A stretch of DNA of 64,000 bases, from assembly GCA_902825875.1 (NCBI GenBank), contig CADECP010000009.1, positions 107,950-171,949 on the forward strand, given 5' to 3'. Below are positions 33,264 through 40,481 of the stretch, in pieces (within the stretch, counting starts at the first letter, position 1; every line of letters starts with the position of its first letter). A program made the translations under genes and the position numbers. Source of the stretch: an uncultured Acidobacteriota bacterium. GTDB taxonomy: Bacteria; Acidobacteriota; Blastocatellia; RBC074. The notes beneath the pieces are model-generated. The model saw only the letters and a program-made list of their open reading frames with translations. It was not told the DNA's origin and made no database searches.

Positions 33264-34208
33264 GTGGCAAACAATAATCTGAAACGAATTAACGTAATTG
33301 ACTCGCACACCGGCGGAGAGCCGACGCGGCTTATCATCGGCGGCGGACCGGAACTTGGCAATGGTTCGATGGCGGAGCGGCTGGCGATTTTCCGCGATCA
33401 GTTCGACCAATATCGAACCGCAACCGTCAACGAACCGCGAAGCTCCGATGTGGTCGTCGGCGCTCTGTTGTGCGAACCGGTTGATCCGACTTGCGCGGCG
33501 GGCGTCATCTTTTTCAACAACGTAGGTTATCTGGGAATGTGCGGACACGGCACGATTGGGTTGGTGGCGACACTGGCTTACCTGAACCGAATTCAGCCGG
33601 GCGAACATCGGATCGAAACTCCTGTTGGAGTCGTCACCGCTACGCTGCACGAATCCGGCGAAGTCACTGTCGGCAACGTTCCCAGCTATCGTTCGGCCAA
33701 ACGCGCTGCGGTTGAAGTCGCCGGTCACGGCACGATCTTCGGCGACGTAGCTTGGGGCGGTAACTGGTTTTTCTTGGTCAACGATCATCAACAACAACTG
33801 ACGCTGGACAACGTTGAAGGTTTGACCGAATTGACGTGGAAGATCAGGCAGGCTCTGCCGCAACAAGGCATCACAGGCGACGACGGCAAAGAAATTGACC
33901 ACATTGAATTGTTCGGAGCTTCGACGATTGCCGACAGCAAAAATTTCGTGCTTTGTCCCGGCAAAGCTTACGACCGTTCACCGTGCGGAACCGGAACCAG
34001 CGCCAAGCTGGCGTGTTTGTACGCCGACGGCAAACTGGTCGAAGGCCAAATCTGGCGACAGGAAAGCATCGTCGGCAGCGTGTTTGAAGGCAGCGTGAAA
34101 ATTGCTGACGACAAAATTCATCCGCTGATTAAAGGCTCTGCTTTCGTCAACGCCGAAGCCACGTTGGTTTTGGATGAACGCGATCCGTTTTGTTGGGGAA
34201 TTCGGTAA
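33264..34208 (+). CDS. lhpA: 4-hydroxyproline 2-epimerase (proline racemase family)
   Basis: 314 residues. It converts trans-4-hydroxy-L-proline to cis-4-hydroxy-D-proline, the first step of bacterial hydroxyproline breakdown, by a two-base mechanism with two cysteines. Both are present: Cys93 in MCGHGT and Cys241 in SPCGTGT. The start region [14 protein letters not shown] is classic. The start codon is GTG (33264) and no Shine-Dalgarno is visible; the family B hairpin ends 18 bp upstream. Racemase versus epimerase cannot be separated by family alone, but the next three genes (D-amino-acid dehydrogenase pieces and a DHDPS-like deaminase) point strongly to hydroxyproline. The stop overlaps the next ATG (TAATG). 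Confidence 0.9.
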   Translation: MANNNLKRINVIDSHTGGEPTRLIIGGGPELGNGSMAERLAIFRDQFDQYRTATVNEPRSSDVVVGALLCEPVDPTCAAGVIFFNNVGYLGMCGHGTIGLVATLAYLNRIQPGEHRIETPVGVVTATLHESGEVTVGNVPSYRSAKRAAVEVAGHGTIFGDVAWGGNWFFLVNDHQQQLTLDNVEGLTELTWKIRQALPQQGITGDDGKEIDHIELFGASTIADSKNFVLCPGKAYDRSPCGTGTSAKLACLYADGKLVEGQIWRQESIVGSVFEGSVKIADDKIHPLIKGSAFVNAEATLVLDERDPFCWGIR

Positions 34209-35368
34209 TGACTTTTGACGTAGTCATTGTTGGCGCCGGAATTGTCGGCGCGGCTTGTGCCGACGAATTCGCTCAAGCCGGATTGCGCGTTGCCGTCATC
34301 GAAGCCGGTCAAATCGGCGGCGGAGCTACGGCAGCCGGAATGGGTCACATCACCGTGATGGATGATTCCGAAGCTCAGTTCGCGCTGACCAATTTGTCGC
34401 AACAACTCTGGCGCGCGCTGGCGGACGAGCTTCCTCAAGACGCCGAATACATTGAATGCGGTACGATGTGGGTCGCAGCCGACGACGAAGAAATGGATGA
34501 AGTCCGCCGCAAACAGGCGTTTTATCAACAGCGAGGTTTGCCAGCCGAAGTTCTGGACGCCAAAGCTTTAGCCGAAGCCGAACCGAATTTGCGCGATGGA
34601 TTGGCTGGCGGTTTGCGCGTTCCGCAAGACGGCGTGACTTATCCGCCGTGCGGAGCGCGCTTTTTCATCGAACGAGCGGAATCGCGTGGCGCTGAAGTTT
34701 TTCTGGGAAAGCCTGTCGTTGAATTGACCGGCAAAGGCGCTCGATTGAATGACGGCACGTTCATCGCGGCGGGTTTGACGGTCAACGCGACCGGCAGTTG
34801 GGCGCCAGAATTAACGCCCAACATCAACGTCCAAAAACGCAAAGGCCATCTGGTCATCACAGACCGTTACCCGAACTTTGTGCGGCATCAATTGATCGAG
34901 CTTGGTTATTTGAAAAGCGCGCATTCGATTTCGACGGACTCTGTGGCGTTCAACGCTCAGCCGCGAAAGACAGGACAGATTTTGATTGGGTCTTCCAGAC
35001 AATATGCTCCCAAGCAAACCAACCCGGTCGCTACCGCTCCCGGTTCCGTACCGGCGGACAAGCAGATTGATCCGCCAATCCTTCGCCGAATGATTGACCG
35101 AGCGATTGAATATATGCCGCGACTGGCCAAACTGTCCGTGTTGCGAACGTGGACAGGCTTTCGCGCCGCAACGCCGGATAAGTTGCCGTTGATTGGAATG
35201 AGCGCGATTGAAAACGTTTATCTGGCGACTGGCCACGAAGGGCTTGGCATCACGACTTCGCTGGGCACGGCCAGGCTGCTGGCCGATCAGGTCTTGAAAC
35301 GAGCTCCGGCGATTTCGTTTGAGCCATACTTGCCTTCGCGTCCGATGAAGGAGCATGACCATGCCTGA
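34208..35368 (+). CDS. FAD-dependent D-hydroxyproline/D-amino acid dehydrogenase, catalytic subunit
   Basis: 386 residues from the ATG that overlaps the epimerase stop. DAO/GlyOx-type flavoprotein: FDVVIVGAGIVGAACADEFA is the FAD-binding start and LPLIGMSAIENVYLATGHEGLG the C-terminal flavin contact. It corresponds to the HcnC/LhpB-type subunit of the heteromeric D-hydroxyproline dehydrogenase and would oxidise cis-4-hydroxy-D-proline to the pyrroline. Residues about 271-282 (NPVATAPGSVPAD) come from a piece of the family A repeat; relatives normally pass directly from the SSRQY strand to the next helix (from memory). The 3' end overlaps the next gene. Confidence 0.88.
   Translation: MTFDVVIVGAGIVGAACADEFAQAGLRVAVIEAGQIGGGATAAGMGHITVMDDSEAQFALTNLSQQLWRALADELPQDAEYIECGTMWVAADDEEMDEVRRKQAFYQQRGLPAEVLDAKALAEAEPNLRDGLAGGLRVPQDGVTYPPCGARFFIERAESRGAEVFLGKPVVELTGKGARLNDGTFIAAGLTVNATGSWAPELTPNINVQKRKGHLVITDRYPNFVRHQLIELGYLKSAHSISTDSVAFNAQPRKTGQILIGSSRQYAPKQTNPVATAPGSVPADKQIDPPILRRMIDRAIEYMPRLAKLSVLRTWTGFRAATPDKLPLIGMSAIENVYLATGHEGLGITTSLGTARLLADQVLKRAPAISFEPYLPSRPMKEHDHA
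35023..35053. repeat. Family A repeat fragment inside the dehydrogenase reading frame
   Basis: These 31 bases (CCCGGTCGCTACCGCTCCCG...) are identical to 29644-29674, the right arm of intergenic family A copy 2. They are translated as PVATAPGSVP in the dehydrogenase and do not break the frame. Confidence 0.88.
35348..35353 (+). promoter_or_regulatory. Shine-Dalgarno that decides between two close ATGs
   Basis: AAGGAG lies inside the end of the dehydrogenase gene. The first ATG (35355) is only 1 base away; the second (35361) is 7 bases away and gives MPETITLQINGE. The second is therefore chosen. Confidence 0.65.
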
Positions 35369-37001
35369 AACCATCACGCTACAAATCAACGGCGAATCCG
35401 TCATGGTTCCAGCCGGAAGCATGGTTTCGACAGCCGTCGCCCTTGCCCAGCAAGAAAGTGTTAGTAGCCCGCGCGTGAGCAAGGGCTTGGACCTTGCAGC
35501 CGCAGCCCTTGCTCACGCGCGGGCTACTGACACGCAGCCGCTCGGCTTTCGTCGTTCAGTCACTGGCGAAACGCGCGCTCCCTTGTGCGGAATGGGAATT
35601 TGCTTTGAATGTCGAGTGACGATCAACGGGCAAGCTCACAGCCGCAGTTGCCAAATTCCAGCAGCCGCTGGCCAAAACGTTGTGACTGATTGCGGAGCTA
35701 CGGATTGCGAATTGAGCGACGACGCGGCGACTCCCGACTCCCGATTCCCGACTCCCGACTCCCAACTCCTAATCGTGGGAGCTGGTCCCGCCGGAATCGC
35801 CGCCGCCATTCGCGCAGCCGAAAGCGGCCAGCGAGTCACGGTCATTGACGACAATCCGGCCTCTGCTTCTCCAGGTGGACAAATCTGGCGCGCCGATCAA
35901 GCCAAGCCGAGTTCGCCCGAAGCGCGTGAATGGTTCGAGCGTTTGAAAAGCGTCAACGTTAAATTCATTCACGAAGCGCGAATTTTTGCTCAGCCTGAAG
36001 CCGGATGCTTGCTGGCGGAAACAGCGGATGGCAGTTGCGAATTGCAGTTTGAAAAATTGATTCTGGCGACAGGCGCGCGCGAACGCTTTGTGCCGTTTCC
36101 GGGTTGGACTTTGCCGGGAGTGACTGGCGCGGGCGGATTGCAGGCGTTGGCGAAATCCGGCTGGCCGGTGGCGGGCAAACGCATCGTCGTCGCTGGCAGC
36201 GGGCCGTTGCTGATGGCTGTTGCGGCTTATTTGAAAAAACGCGGAGCCGAAGTTTTGCTCATCGCCGAACAAGCCGCTTGGAGCAGCTTGATGAGATTCG
36301 GCGTGGAGTTGATTCGCCAGCCGTCGAAAATTGCTCAAGCCGTCAGCCTGAAAAAACAACTGGCCGGAGTTCCTTACTGGCCGGGTTGCTGGCCTGTTTC
36401 GGCAAAAGGCGACGGCAAGTTGGAAGCAGTCACGATGCGGCGCGGCGGCAAGACGTGTGAGGTTGAATGCGATTATCTGGCGTGCGGATTTTACCTTTTG
36501 CCGAACATCGAACTGGCCGGATTGGTCGGATGCGAAGTGCTAAACGGCGTGGTGACGGTCAATGAATTTCAACAGACTTCGTTGCCGAATGTCTTTTGCG
36601 CGGGCGAAGCGACAGGCATAGGCGGTTTGGAATTGTCTTTGGTCGAAGGGCAAATTGCCGGATTGGCCGCCGCTGGCCGCGAAGATGAAGCTCGAAAATT
36701 GTTCGCCGAACGCACTAAACAACGCCGCTTTGCCGAAGTGTTAAACCGCACGTTCGCTTTGCGCGAAGAATTGAAAACTTTACCGACTGCTGAAACGCTT
36801 GTCTGTCGCTGTGAAGATGTCAGCTTTGAACGATTGCAGCGTCAAACTTCGTGGCGCGAAGCCAAGCTGCAAACTCGCTGCGGAATGGGGCCGTGCCAGG
36901 GGCGTATCTGCGGAGCGGCGACAGACTTTTTGTTTGGCTGGGGAATGGAATCAATTCGTCCGCCGGTGTTTCCTGCCCGGTTGGAAAATTTAACTCGTTA
37001 A
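35361..37001 (+). CDS. Fused [2Fe-2S] / FAD-NAD / BFD-like subunit of hydroxyproline dehydrogenase (HcnA-HcnB type)
   Basis: 546 residues. An HcnA-like [2Fe-2S] domain comes first (TLQINGESVMVPAGSM; cysteines in LCGMGICFECRVTINGQ and SRSC, about 75-97). From about 136 an HcnB-like pyridine nucleotide-disulfide-type flavoprotein follows (LLIVGAGPAGIAAAIRAAESG; later FCAGEATGIGGLELSLVEG). The end is a BFD-like [2Fe-2S] domain (VCRCEDVSF and RCGMGPCQGRICG, 479-535). It passes electrons from the catalytic subunit. In known heteromeric enzymes HcnA and HcnB parts are separate chains; here they are fused. Two repeats are built in: family B at residues 32-57 and a heptamer array at 122-136, which is the linker between the fused parts. 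Confidence 0.87.
   Translation: MPETITLQINGESVMVPAGSMVSTAVALAQQESVSSPRVSKGLDLAAAALAHARATDTQPLGFRRSVTGETRAPLCGMGICFECRVTINGQAHSRSCQIPAAAGQNVVTDCGATDCELSDDAATPDSRFPTPDSQLLIVGAGPAGIAAAIRAAESGQRVTVIDDNPASASPGGQIWRADQAKPSSPEAREWFERLKSVNVKFIHEARIFAQPEAGCLLAETADGSCELQFEKLILATGARERFVPFPGWTLPGVTGAGGLQALAKSGWPVAGKRIVVAGSGPLLMAVAAYLKKRGAEVLLIAEQAAWSSLMRFGVELIRQPSKIAQAVSLKKQLAGVPYWPGCWPVSAKGDGKLEAVTMRRGGKTCEVECDYLACGFYLLPNIELAGLVGCEVLNGVVTVNEFQQTSLPNVFCAGEATGIGGLELSLVEGQIAGLAAAGREDEARKLFAERTKQRRFAEVLNRTFALREELKTLPTAETLVCRCEDVSFERLQRQTSWREAKLQTRCGMGPCQGRICGAATDFLFGWGMESIRPPVFPARLENLTR
35458..35533. repeat. Family B palindromic element inside a coding sequence (copy 3)
   Basis: Left arm 35458-35487 (GTGTTAGTAGCCCGCGCGTG...) and right arm 35504-35533 (...CGCGGGCTACTGACAC) pair over 30 bp with one G-T, loop 16 nt. 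The arms are the same as copy 2 at 33171-33245. It is read in frame as [20 protein letters not shown] plus RATDT within the [2Fe-2S] domain, between the first strands and FRRSVTGE. Confidence 0.92.
35728..35769. repeat. Heptanucleotide tandem repeat forming an inter-domain linker
   Basis: Six 7-bp units (CGACTCC, CGACTCC, CGATTCC, CGACTCC, CGACTCC, CAACTCC), 42 bp and so exactly 14 codons, read as ATPDSRFPTPDSQL. It lies at the junction between the HcnA-like and HcnB-like domains. The same word family forms the array at 15277-15325. Confidence 0.88.
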
Positions 37002-37010
37002 GAAAATGAC

Positions 37011-37204
37011 TCTCCCACTAAGTCACACGAAGAGAGCACGAAGGAAAGAAGGAAAGAAGGAAAGTTTTAGACAGGATTCACAGGATTCTTCAGGATTTGG
37101 CTCAACTCGCTTTGGCCAAGCTCGCCAAAAATGTTCATCTTGCTAAATCCTGTAAATCCTGTCTAAAAATTCTTCGTGCCTTCTTCGTGTGACTTAGTGG
37201 GAGA
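37011..37204. repeat. 194-bp palindromic element family D, copy 2
   Basis: The 22-bp ends are exact inverses: 37011-37032 (TCTCCCACTAAGTCACACGA..) and 37183-37204. Inside are GACAGGATTCACAGGATT words on the left and AAATCCTGTAAATCCTGTC on the right, plus an AAGGAAAGAAGGAAAG run. It sits inside the hydroxyproline operon, between the dehydrogenase and deaminase genes, ending 4 bp before the next Shine-Dalgarno (AGGAG, 37209-37213). Confidence 0.9.
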
Positions 37205-37222
37205 AAATAGGAGTTCACAAAT

Positions 37223-38113
37223 ATGGCTATGATTTGGAAGGGCGTCATGCCCGCAATTACCACCTGCTTCAACGAAGACCTGAGCATTGACCATGCTTTT
37301 GTCGCCAAACACGTTCGCTGGATGCTGGACAACGGCTGCACCGGAATGGTCGCGCCGGGCAGTTTGGGCGAAGGCAATACGCTGACATTCGCCGAGCGCG
37401 GCGCGTTGTGGGACACCATTGTCAAAGCTTCGGGCGACAGCCCGGTTGTCGGAGCCATCTCTGCGCTGAGCACAGCCGAAGCCATCGAACAAGCCAAAAT
37501 GGCTGCCGACAAAGGCTGTCAGGGGCTGATGGTTTTGCCGCCGTATGTTTACAAAGGCGATTGGCGCGAAATGAAGTACCACGTCGCCGAAACGTTCAAA
37601 GCCACCAAACTGTCCTGCATGCTGTACAACAACCCGATTGCCTACGGCACGGACTTTTTGCCGGAACAGATTCAGGAACTGGCCAACGAACACGAGAATT
37701 TTCATTCGGTCAAAGAATCCAGCGCGGACACTCGGCGAGTGACAGGCATTCGCGCGTTGGTTGGCGACAGGCTGGCGATTCTGGTTGGCGTGGACGACGG
37801 CATCGTCGAAGCCATAGGCGTTGGCGCAGTCGGCTGGATTGCCGGGTTGGTCAATGCGCTGCCGAAAGAATCCGTTGACCTGTTCAATCTGGCCATGAAC
37901 GGGGAGAAGGAAAAAGCGATGAAGTTGTACAACTGGTTTTTGCCGATGTTGCGATTGGATTGCGTGCCGAAATTCGTGCAACTCATCAAGCTGGTGCAGC
38001 AGGAAGTCGGAATGGGTAGCGCGCGCGTTCGTCCGCCGCGTCTGGAGATCGTCGGCAAGGAGTTGGAAGAAACGCTGGCATTGGTTCGGGCGGCGCTGGC
38101 CAATAAGCCATAA
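37223..38113 (+). CDS. DHDPS/NAL-family protein, probable pyrroline-4-hydroxy-2-carboxylate deaminase
   Basis: 296 residues, a class I aldolase-fold TIM barrel. The Schiff-base lysine is Lys164 (FHSVKESSADTRR) and the catalytic Tyr135 is in LYNNPIAYG. The substrate loop reads GSLGEGNTLT instead of the GTTGE of true dihydrodipicolinate synthase. From context it is the LhpC-type enzyme turning 1-pyrroline-4-hydroxy-2-carboxylate into 2-oxoglutarate semialdehyde and ammonia. The last enzyme, a semialdehyde dehydrogenase, is not in the window. AGGAG lies nine bases upstream. Confidence 0.88.
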   Translation: MAMIWKGVMPAITTCFNEDLSIDHAFVAKHVRWMLDNGCTGMVAPGSLGEGNTLTFAERGALWDTIVKASGDSPVVGAISALSTAEAIEQAKMAADKGCQGLMVLPPYVYKGDWREMKYHVAETFKATKLSCMLYNNPIAYGTDFLPEQIQELANEHENFHSVKESSADTRRVTGIRALVGDRLAILVGVDDGIVEAIGVGAVGWIAGLVNALPKESVDLFNLAMNGEKEKAMKLYNWFLPMLRLDCVPKFVQLIKLVQQEVGMGSARVRPPRLEIVGKELEETLALVRAALANKP

Positions 38114-38116
38114 ACA

Positions 38117-38187
38117 GGATTTAGGAGTTGGGATTTAGGAGCTAGCGTTTCTTGTCGCTCCTAAATCCTGACTCCTCAATCCTAAAT
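38117..38187. repeat. Palindromic short-repeat element between converging genes
   Basis: GGATTTAGGAGC at 38131-38142 pairs with GCTCCTAAATCC at 38157-38168 (loop 14). Both arms are extended by more copies of GGATTTAGGAGTT and its inverse CTCAATCCTAAATCC. It lies exactly between the deaminase (plus) and DUF885 (minus) stop codons and probably terminates both. Confidence 0.75.
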
Positions 38188-38193
38188 CCTGAG

Positions 38194-40146
38194 TCAGTTT
38201 CCGGTTGTCACTGGCCCATAAAACTTCCAATTGGTTTTGTGATCGCGCGTCAGTTTTTGTTTGGTCAACAGCGCGCGAACCATTTCAATCGGGATGCGGT
38301 TTTCACGCAGAATCGTGTCGTGAAACACGCGGTTGGTCATCTTGCCGGAATCCACCAACTCTTTGTGCAGCGAATAAATCTGCAATCCGCCGAGCAGGTA
38401 CGCCGCCTGATACAACGGGCCGTAACTGCCAGCGAAAGATCGGCGGACTTCTGCCGTGGCGTTGTCCACTTCGTGGCCGACTTTGTTGACCAGCAAGTCA
38501 ATGCACTGTTGCGGAGTCATCTTTTCCATGTGAAAGCTGAGCGAGAAAACGATTCGCGCGCAGCGGTGCGAACGCCAGAACAAAAAGCCTATGCGGTCTT
38601 CGGGCGTTGTCGGAAACTTCATGTCCCACAGCAGCAATTCCCAATACAAAGCCCAGCCTTCTGTCCAGAACGGAGTGCCGAACAATCCGCGATAGGTTTT
38701 GTAGCGCGCATTCATGAAACCTTGCAGGTGATGGCCGGGAATCAATTCGTGATGGACGGTCGCTTTGGAAAAGTGCGGGTTGTTGCCGCGCATGCTCATC
38801 ATCTTTTGTTCGTGAGCCATCGTGTTTGTCGGATACGACACGATGATGTTCTGGCCGCCAAGAAAGAACGGGCTGACCAGTTGCTGCTGGGGCGACATCA
38901 TCTCCATCGCCCAATCTTCTTTGGCCAGAGGCGGCACGGTGAGCAGATTGTTTTTCTCGACGTATTCCGTCGCTTCCAACGCCAGAGCCTTAATCATTTC
39001 CGGTTGCTTGCCCGGCTCGACGTATTTGTTTTTGACGTGTTCCAGAGCCTTGTGCCAGTCGTCGCCGAAGCCCAGTTCGCGCGAAGCCTTCTTCATTTCT
39101 TCTTCGCACCAGGCCAGTTCTTTCCAGCCGATGGCGATTAACTCTTCCGGCGTGTAAGGAATCATTTCGGCCTGGAGTTCGACCATCAGAGCTCCGCGGC
39201 CAATCGGGTCGCCTATGATGTCGCTAGCATCTCCAGCGCGAGCGTTGGCCGCGCCACCTCCGCCGCCAAAACCTCCGCGCTGACCGCCACCGCCGAAACC
39301 ACCGCCACCGCCGGGGCCAAAACCGCCGCCCGCCCCGCCTCGTCCACCACCTTGCCCGCCACCGGCAGGCGCTGAAGCCATCGTCGCCGGCGCAGCCGTC
39401 CGAGTTCCATTAACGCGGTCGGTCAAAAACGTTGCGTAACCGGACAGGGATTGCTCAACCGCTTTGTACGGTTCGTCCACCCACCACGTGAACATAGGGT
39501 CATAACCGTTGTAATACCCAAACCAGACGCGCAGGTTGTTGCGAAATCCGTTCAACGTCATTGCCGCACGATTCAACACGGAGCGTTTCAACTTGCCGGG
39601 TTCGGCGCGCAAACTGGCTTCAAGCGTTCGGCGAGCGGCTTCGATTTCCTTGTTCATCGCGTTCAGCGTCGCGGCGATTTTGAACGGTTCGATCTTTTCC
39701 ATGTTTCGCCGAGCTTCGGCCAATTCGGTGATGGTTTTGGCAAAAGGCATCAACGGCGCGACTTCGGCAAAGGCTTTGGTGTTCAGTTCCAGTTGTTGTA
39801 ATTCGTGTTCCAGGTGAGTACGGAACAACAGGTAATCCACTTTGCCGTCCTGGCTCATCGCGTCGAAATTTAGCTTGCCAATCGTCGCCAGCCAGTCGGA
39901 ATAAAACTGTTTGTAACGCGCTTGCCGTGCCGGAGAGCTTTCGACCGGAAACAATCGTCCCAGCGTGTTGCGGTCTACGGCATATCGTTCAATCGAAGTT
40001 TTCATTTCGCTGGTCGGGGCGTCCAGGTCTTTGGCGTCGGGAATGTCCGAGCTTTTTTGCGCGTTGGAAATCGGCGTGAAGGCAAGCGCGAAAGTCAGAA
40101 CCAGCGCGATTGCCAGACGAAGAGGTGAACCGAATTTGTTCTTCAT
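38194..40146 (-). CDS. DUF885 family secreted protein (putative metallopeptidase)
   Basis: 650 residues from the ATG at 40146, chosen because GGAGA lies upstream and a signal peptide begins there (LRLAIALVLTFALAFTPISNAQ). Typical DUF885: all-helical, with HHELIPGHHLQGFMNARY (an HExxxGHH-like motif) and WTEGWALYWELLLWD downstream, as in HExxH gluzincins. Inserted near the middle is a striking Gly-rich loop of about 45 residues (GGGQGGGRGGAGGGFGPGGG, 39235-39370). The function of the family is not proven; a peptidase role is inferred. It converges on the hydroxyproline operon. Confidence 0.87.
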   Translation of the reverse strand: MKNKFGSPLRLAIALVLTFALAFTPISNAQKSSDIPDAKDLDAPTSEMKTSIERYAVDRNTLGRLFPVESSPARQARYKQFYSDWLATIGKLNFDAMSQDGKVDYLLFRTHLEHELQQLELNTKAFAEVAPLMPFAKTITELAEARRNMEKIEPFKIAATLNAMNKEIEAARRTLEASLRAEPGKLKRSVLNRAAMTLNGFRNNLRVWFGYYNGYDPMFTWWVDEPYKAVEQSLSGYATFLTDRVNGTRTAAPATMASAPAGGGQGGGRGGAGGGFGPGGGGGFGGGGQRGGFGGGGGAANARAGDASDIIGDPIGRGALMVELQAEMIPYTPEELIAIGWKELAWCEEEMKKASRELGFGDDWHKALEHVKNKYVEPGKQPEMIKALALEATEYVEKNNLLTVPPLAKEDWAMEMMSPQQQLVSPFFLGGQNIIVSYPTNTMAHEQKMMSMRGNNPHFSKATVHHELIPGHHLQGFMNARYKTYRGLFGTPFWTEGWALYWELLLWDMKFPTTPEDRIGFLFWRSHRCARIVFSLSFHMEKMTPQQCIDLLVNKVGHEVDNATAEVRRSFAGSYGPLYQAAYLLGGLQIYSLHKELVDSGKMTNRVFHDTILRENRIPIEMVRALLTKQKLTRDHKTNWKFYGPVTTGN

Positions 40147-40211
40147 TGGTGGCGTCTCCTGAAATGTGATGATGGTGGCGGCAGTCTTCAAGAAATGAGG
40201 CGGAACTTTCC

Positions 40212-40307
40212 TTCACCGCAGAGACGCTGAGAACGCAGAGGAAGCGCAGAGATGTTTTGCCAAAATCTCTGCGTAAACTCTGCGACGCTCTGCGCCTCTG
40301 CGGTGAA
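40212..40307. repeat. Palindromic CGCAGAGA-type repeat element
   Basis: Ends TTCACCGCAGAG (40212-40223) and CTCTGCGGTGAA (40296-40307). The inside is made of variants of CGCAGAGA and TCTCTGCG. Elements of this sequence type occur in many unrelated bacteria (known to me from memory). It lies in the 335-bp divergent gap 40147-40481, which must also hold both promoters; I see no clear -35/-10 pair. Confidence 0.8.
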
Positions 40308-40481
40308 AATTCAGATAAGGAATGTTATTCCGGGTTCATTTCCGAAAACGCTGTCTTGTCTTACGACGGATTGAAAGAAATCCCGGTTGCGGCTTTCGCA
40401 GTTTATTTCTTTCGACTACCATACGGCTTCCTGCAAACGTCGCTTCAACCTTAAATCAAAACTTCAATCGGAGGAAAAGAC

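Noticed and set aside
33264-34208. Calling the epimerase a plain proline racemase
   Set aside because: The two-cysteine motifs do not separate the two, but the coupled D-amino-acid dehydrogenase and DHDPS-like deaminase genes make hydroxyproline the better call.
15277-35769. Heptamer arrays at 15277 and 35728 considered as CRISPR or VNTR spacer arrays
   Set aside because: Units are 7 bp and directly adjacent with no spacers; no cas genes are present.
37163-37981. 272-codon minus-strand ORF antisense to the deaminase gene
   Set aside because: His/Gln/Arg/Phe-rich composition typical of antisense shadows in this genome; the plus-strand gene is clear.
37223-38113. Dihydrodipicolinate synthase (dapA) for lysine synthesis
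   Set aside because: The substrate loop reads GSLGEG instead of GTTGE, and the gene is the last in a hydroxyproline operon. The aldolase family fits, the lysine role does not.
39235-39370. GGCGG-rich stretch taken first as a DNA repeat element
   Set aside because: It is fully explained as a Gly-rich loop in the DUF885 protein. It lacks inverted arms and has no copy elsewhere except similar low-complexity Gly codons in the RND adaptor.
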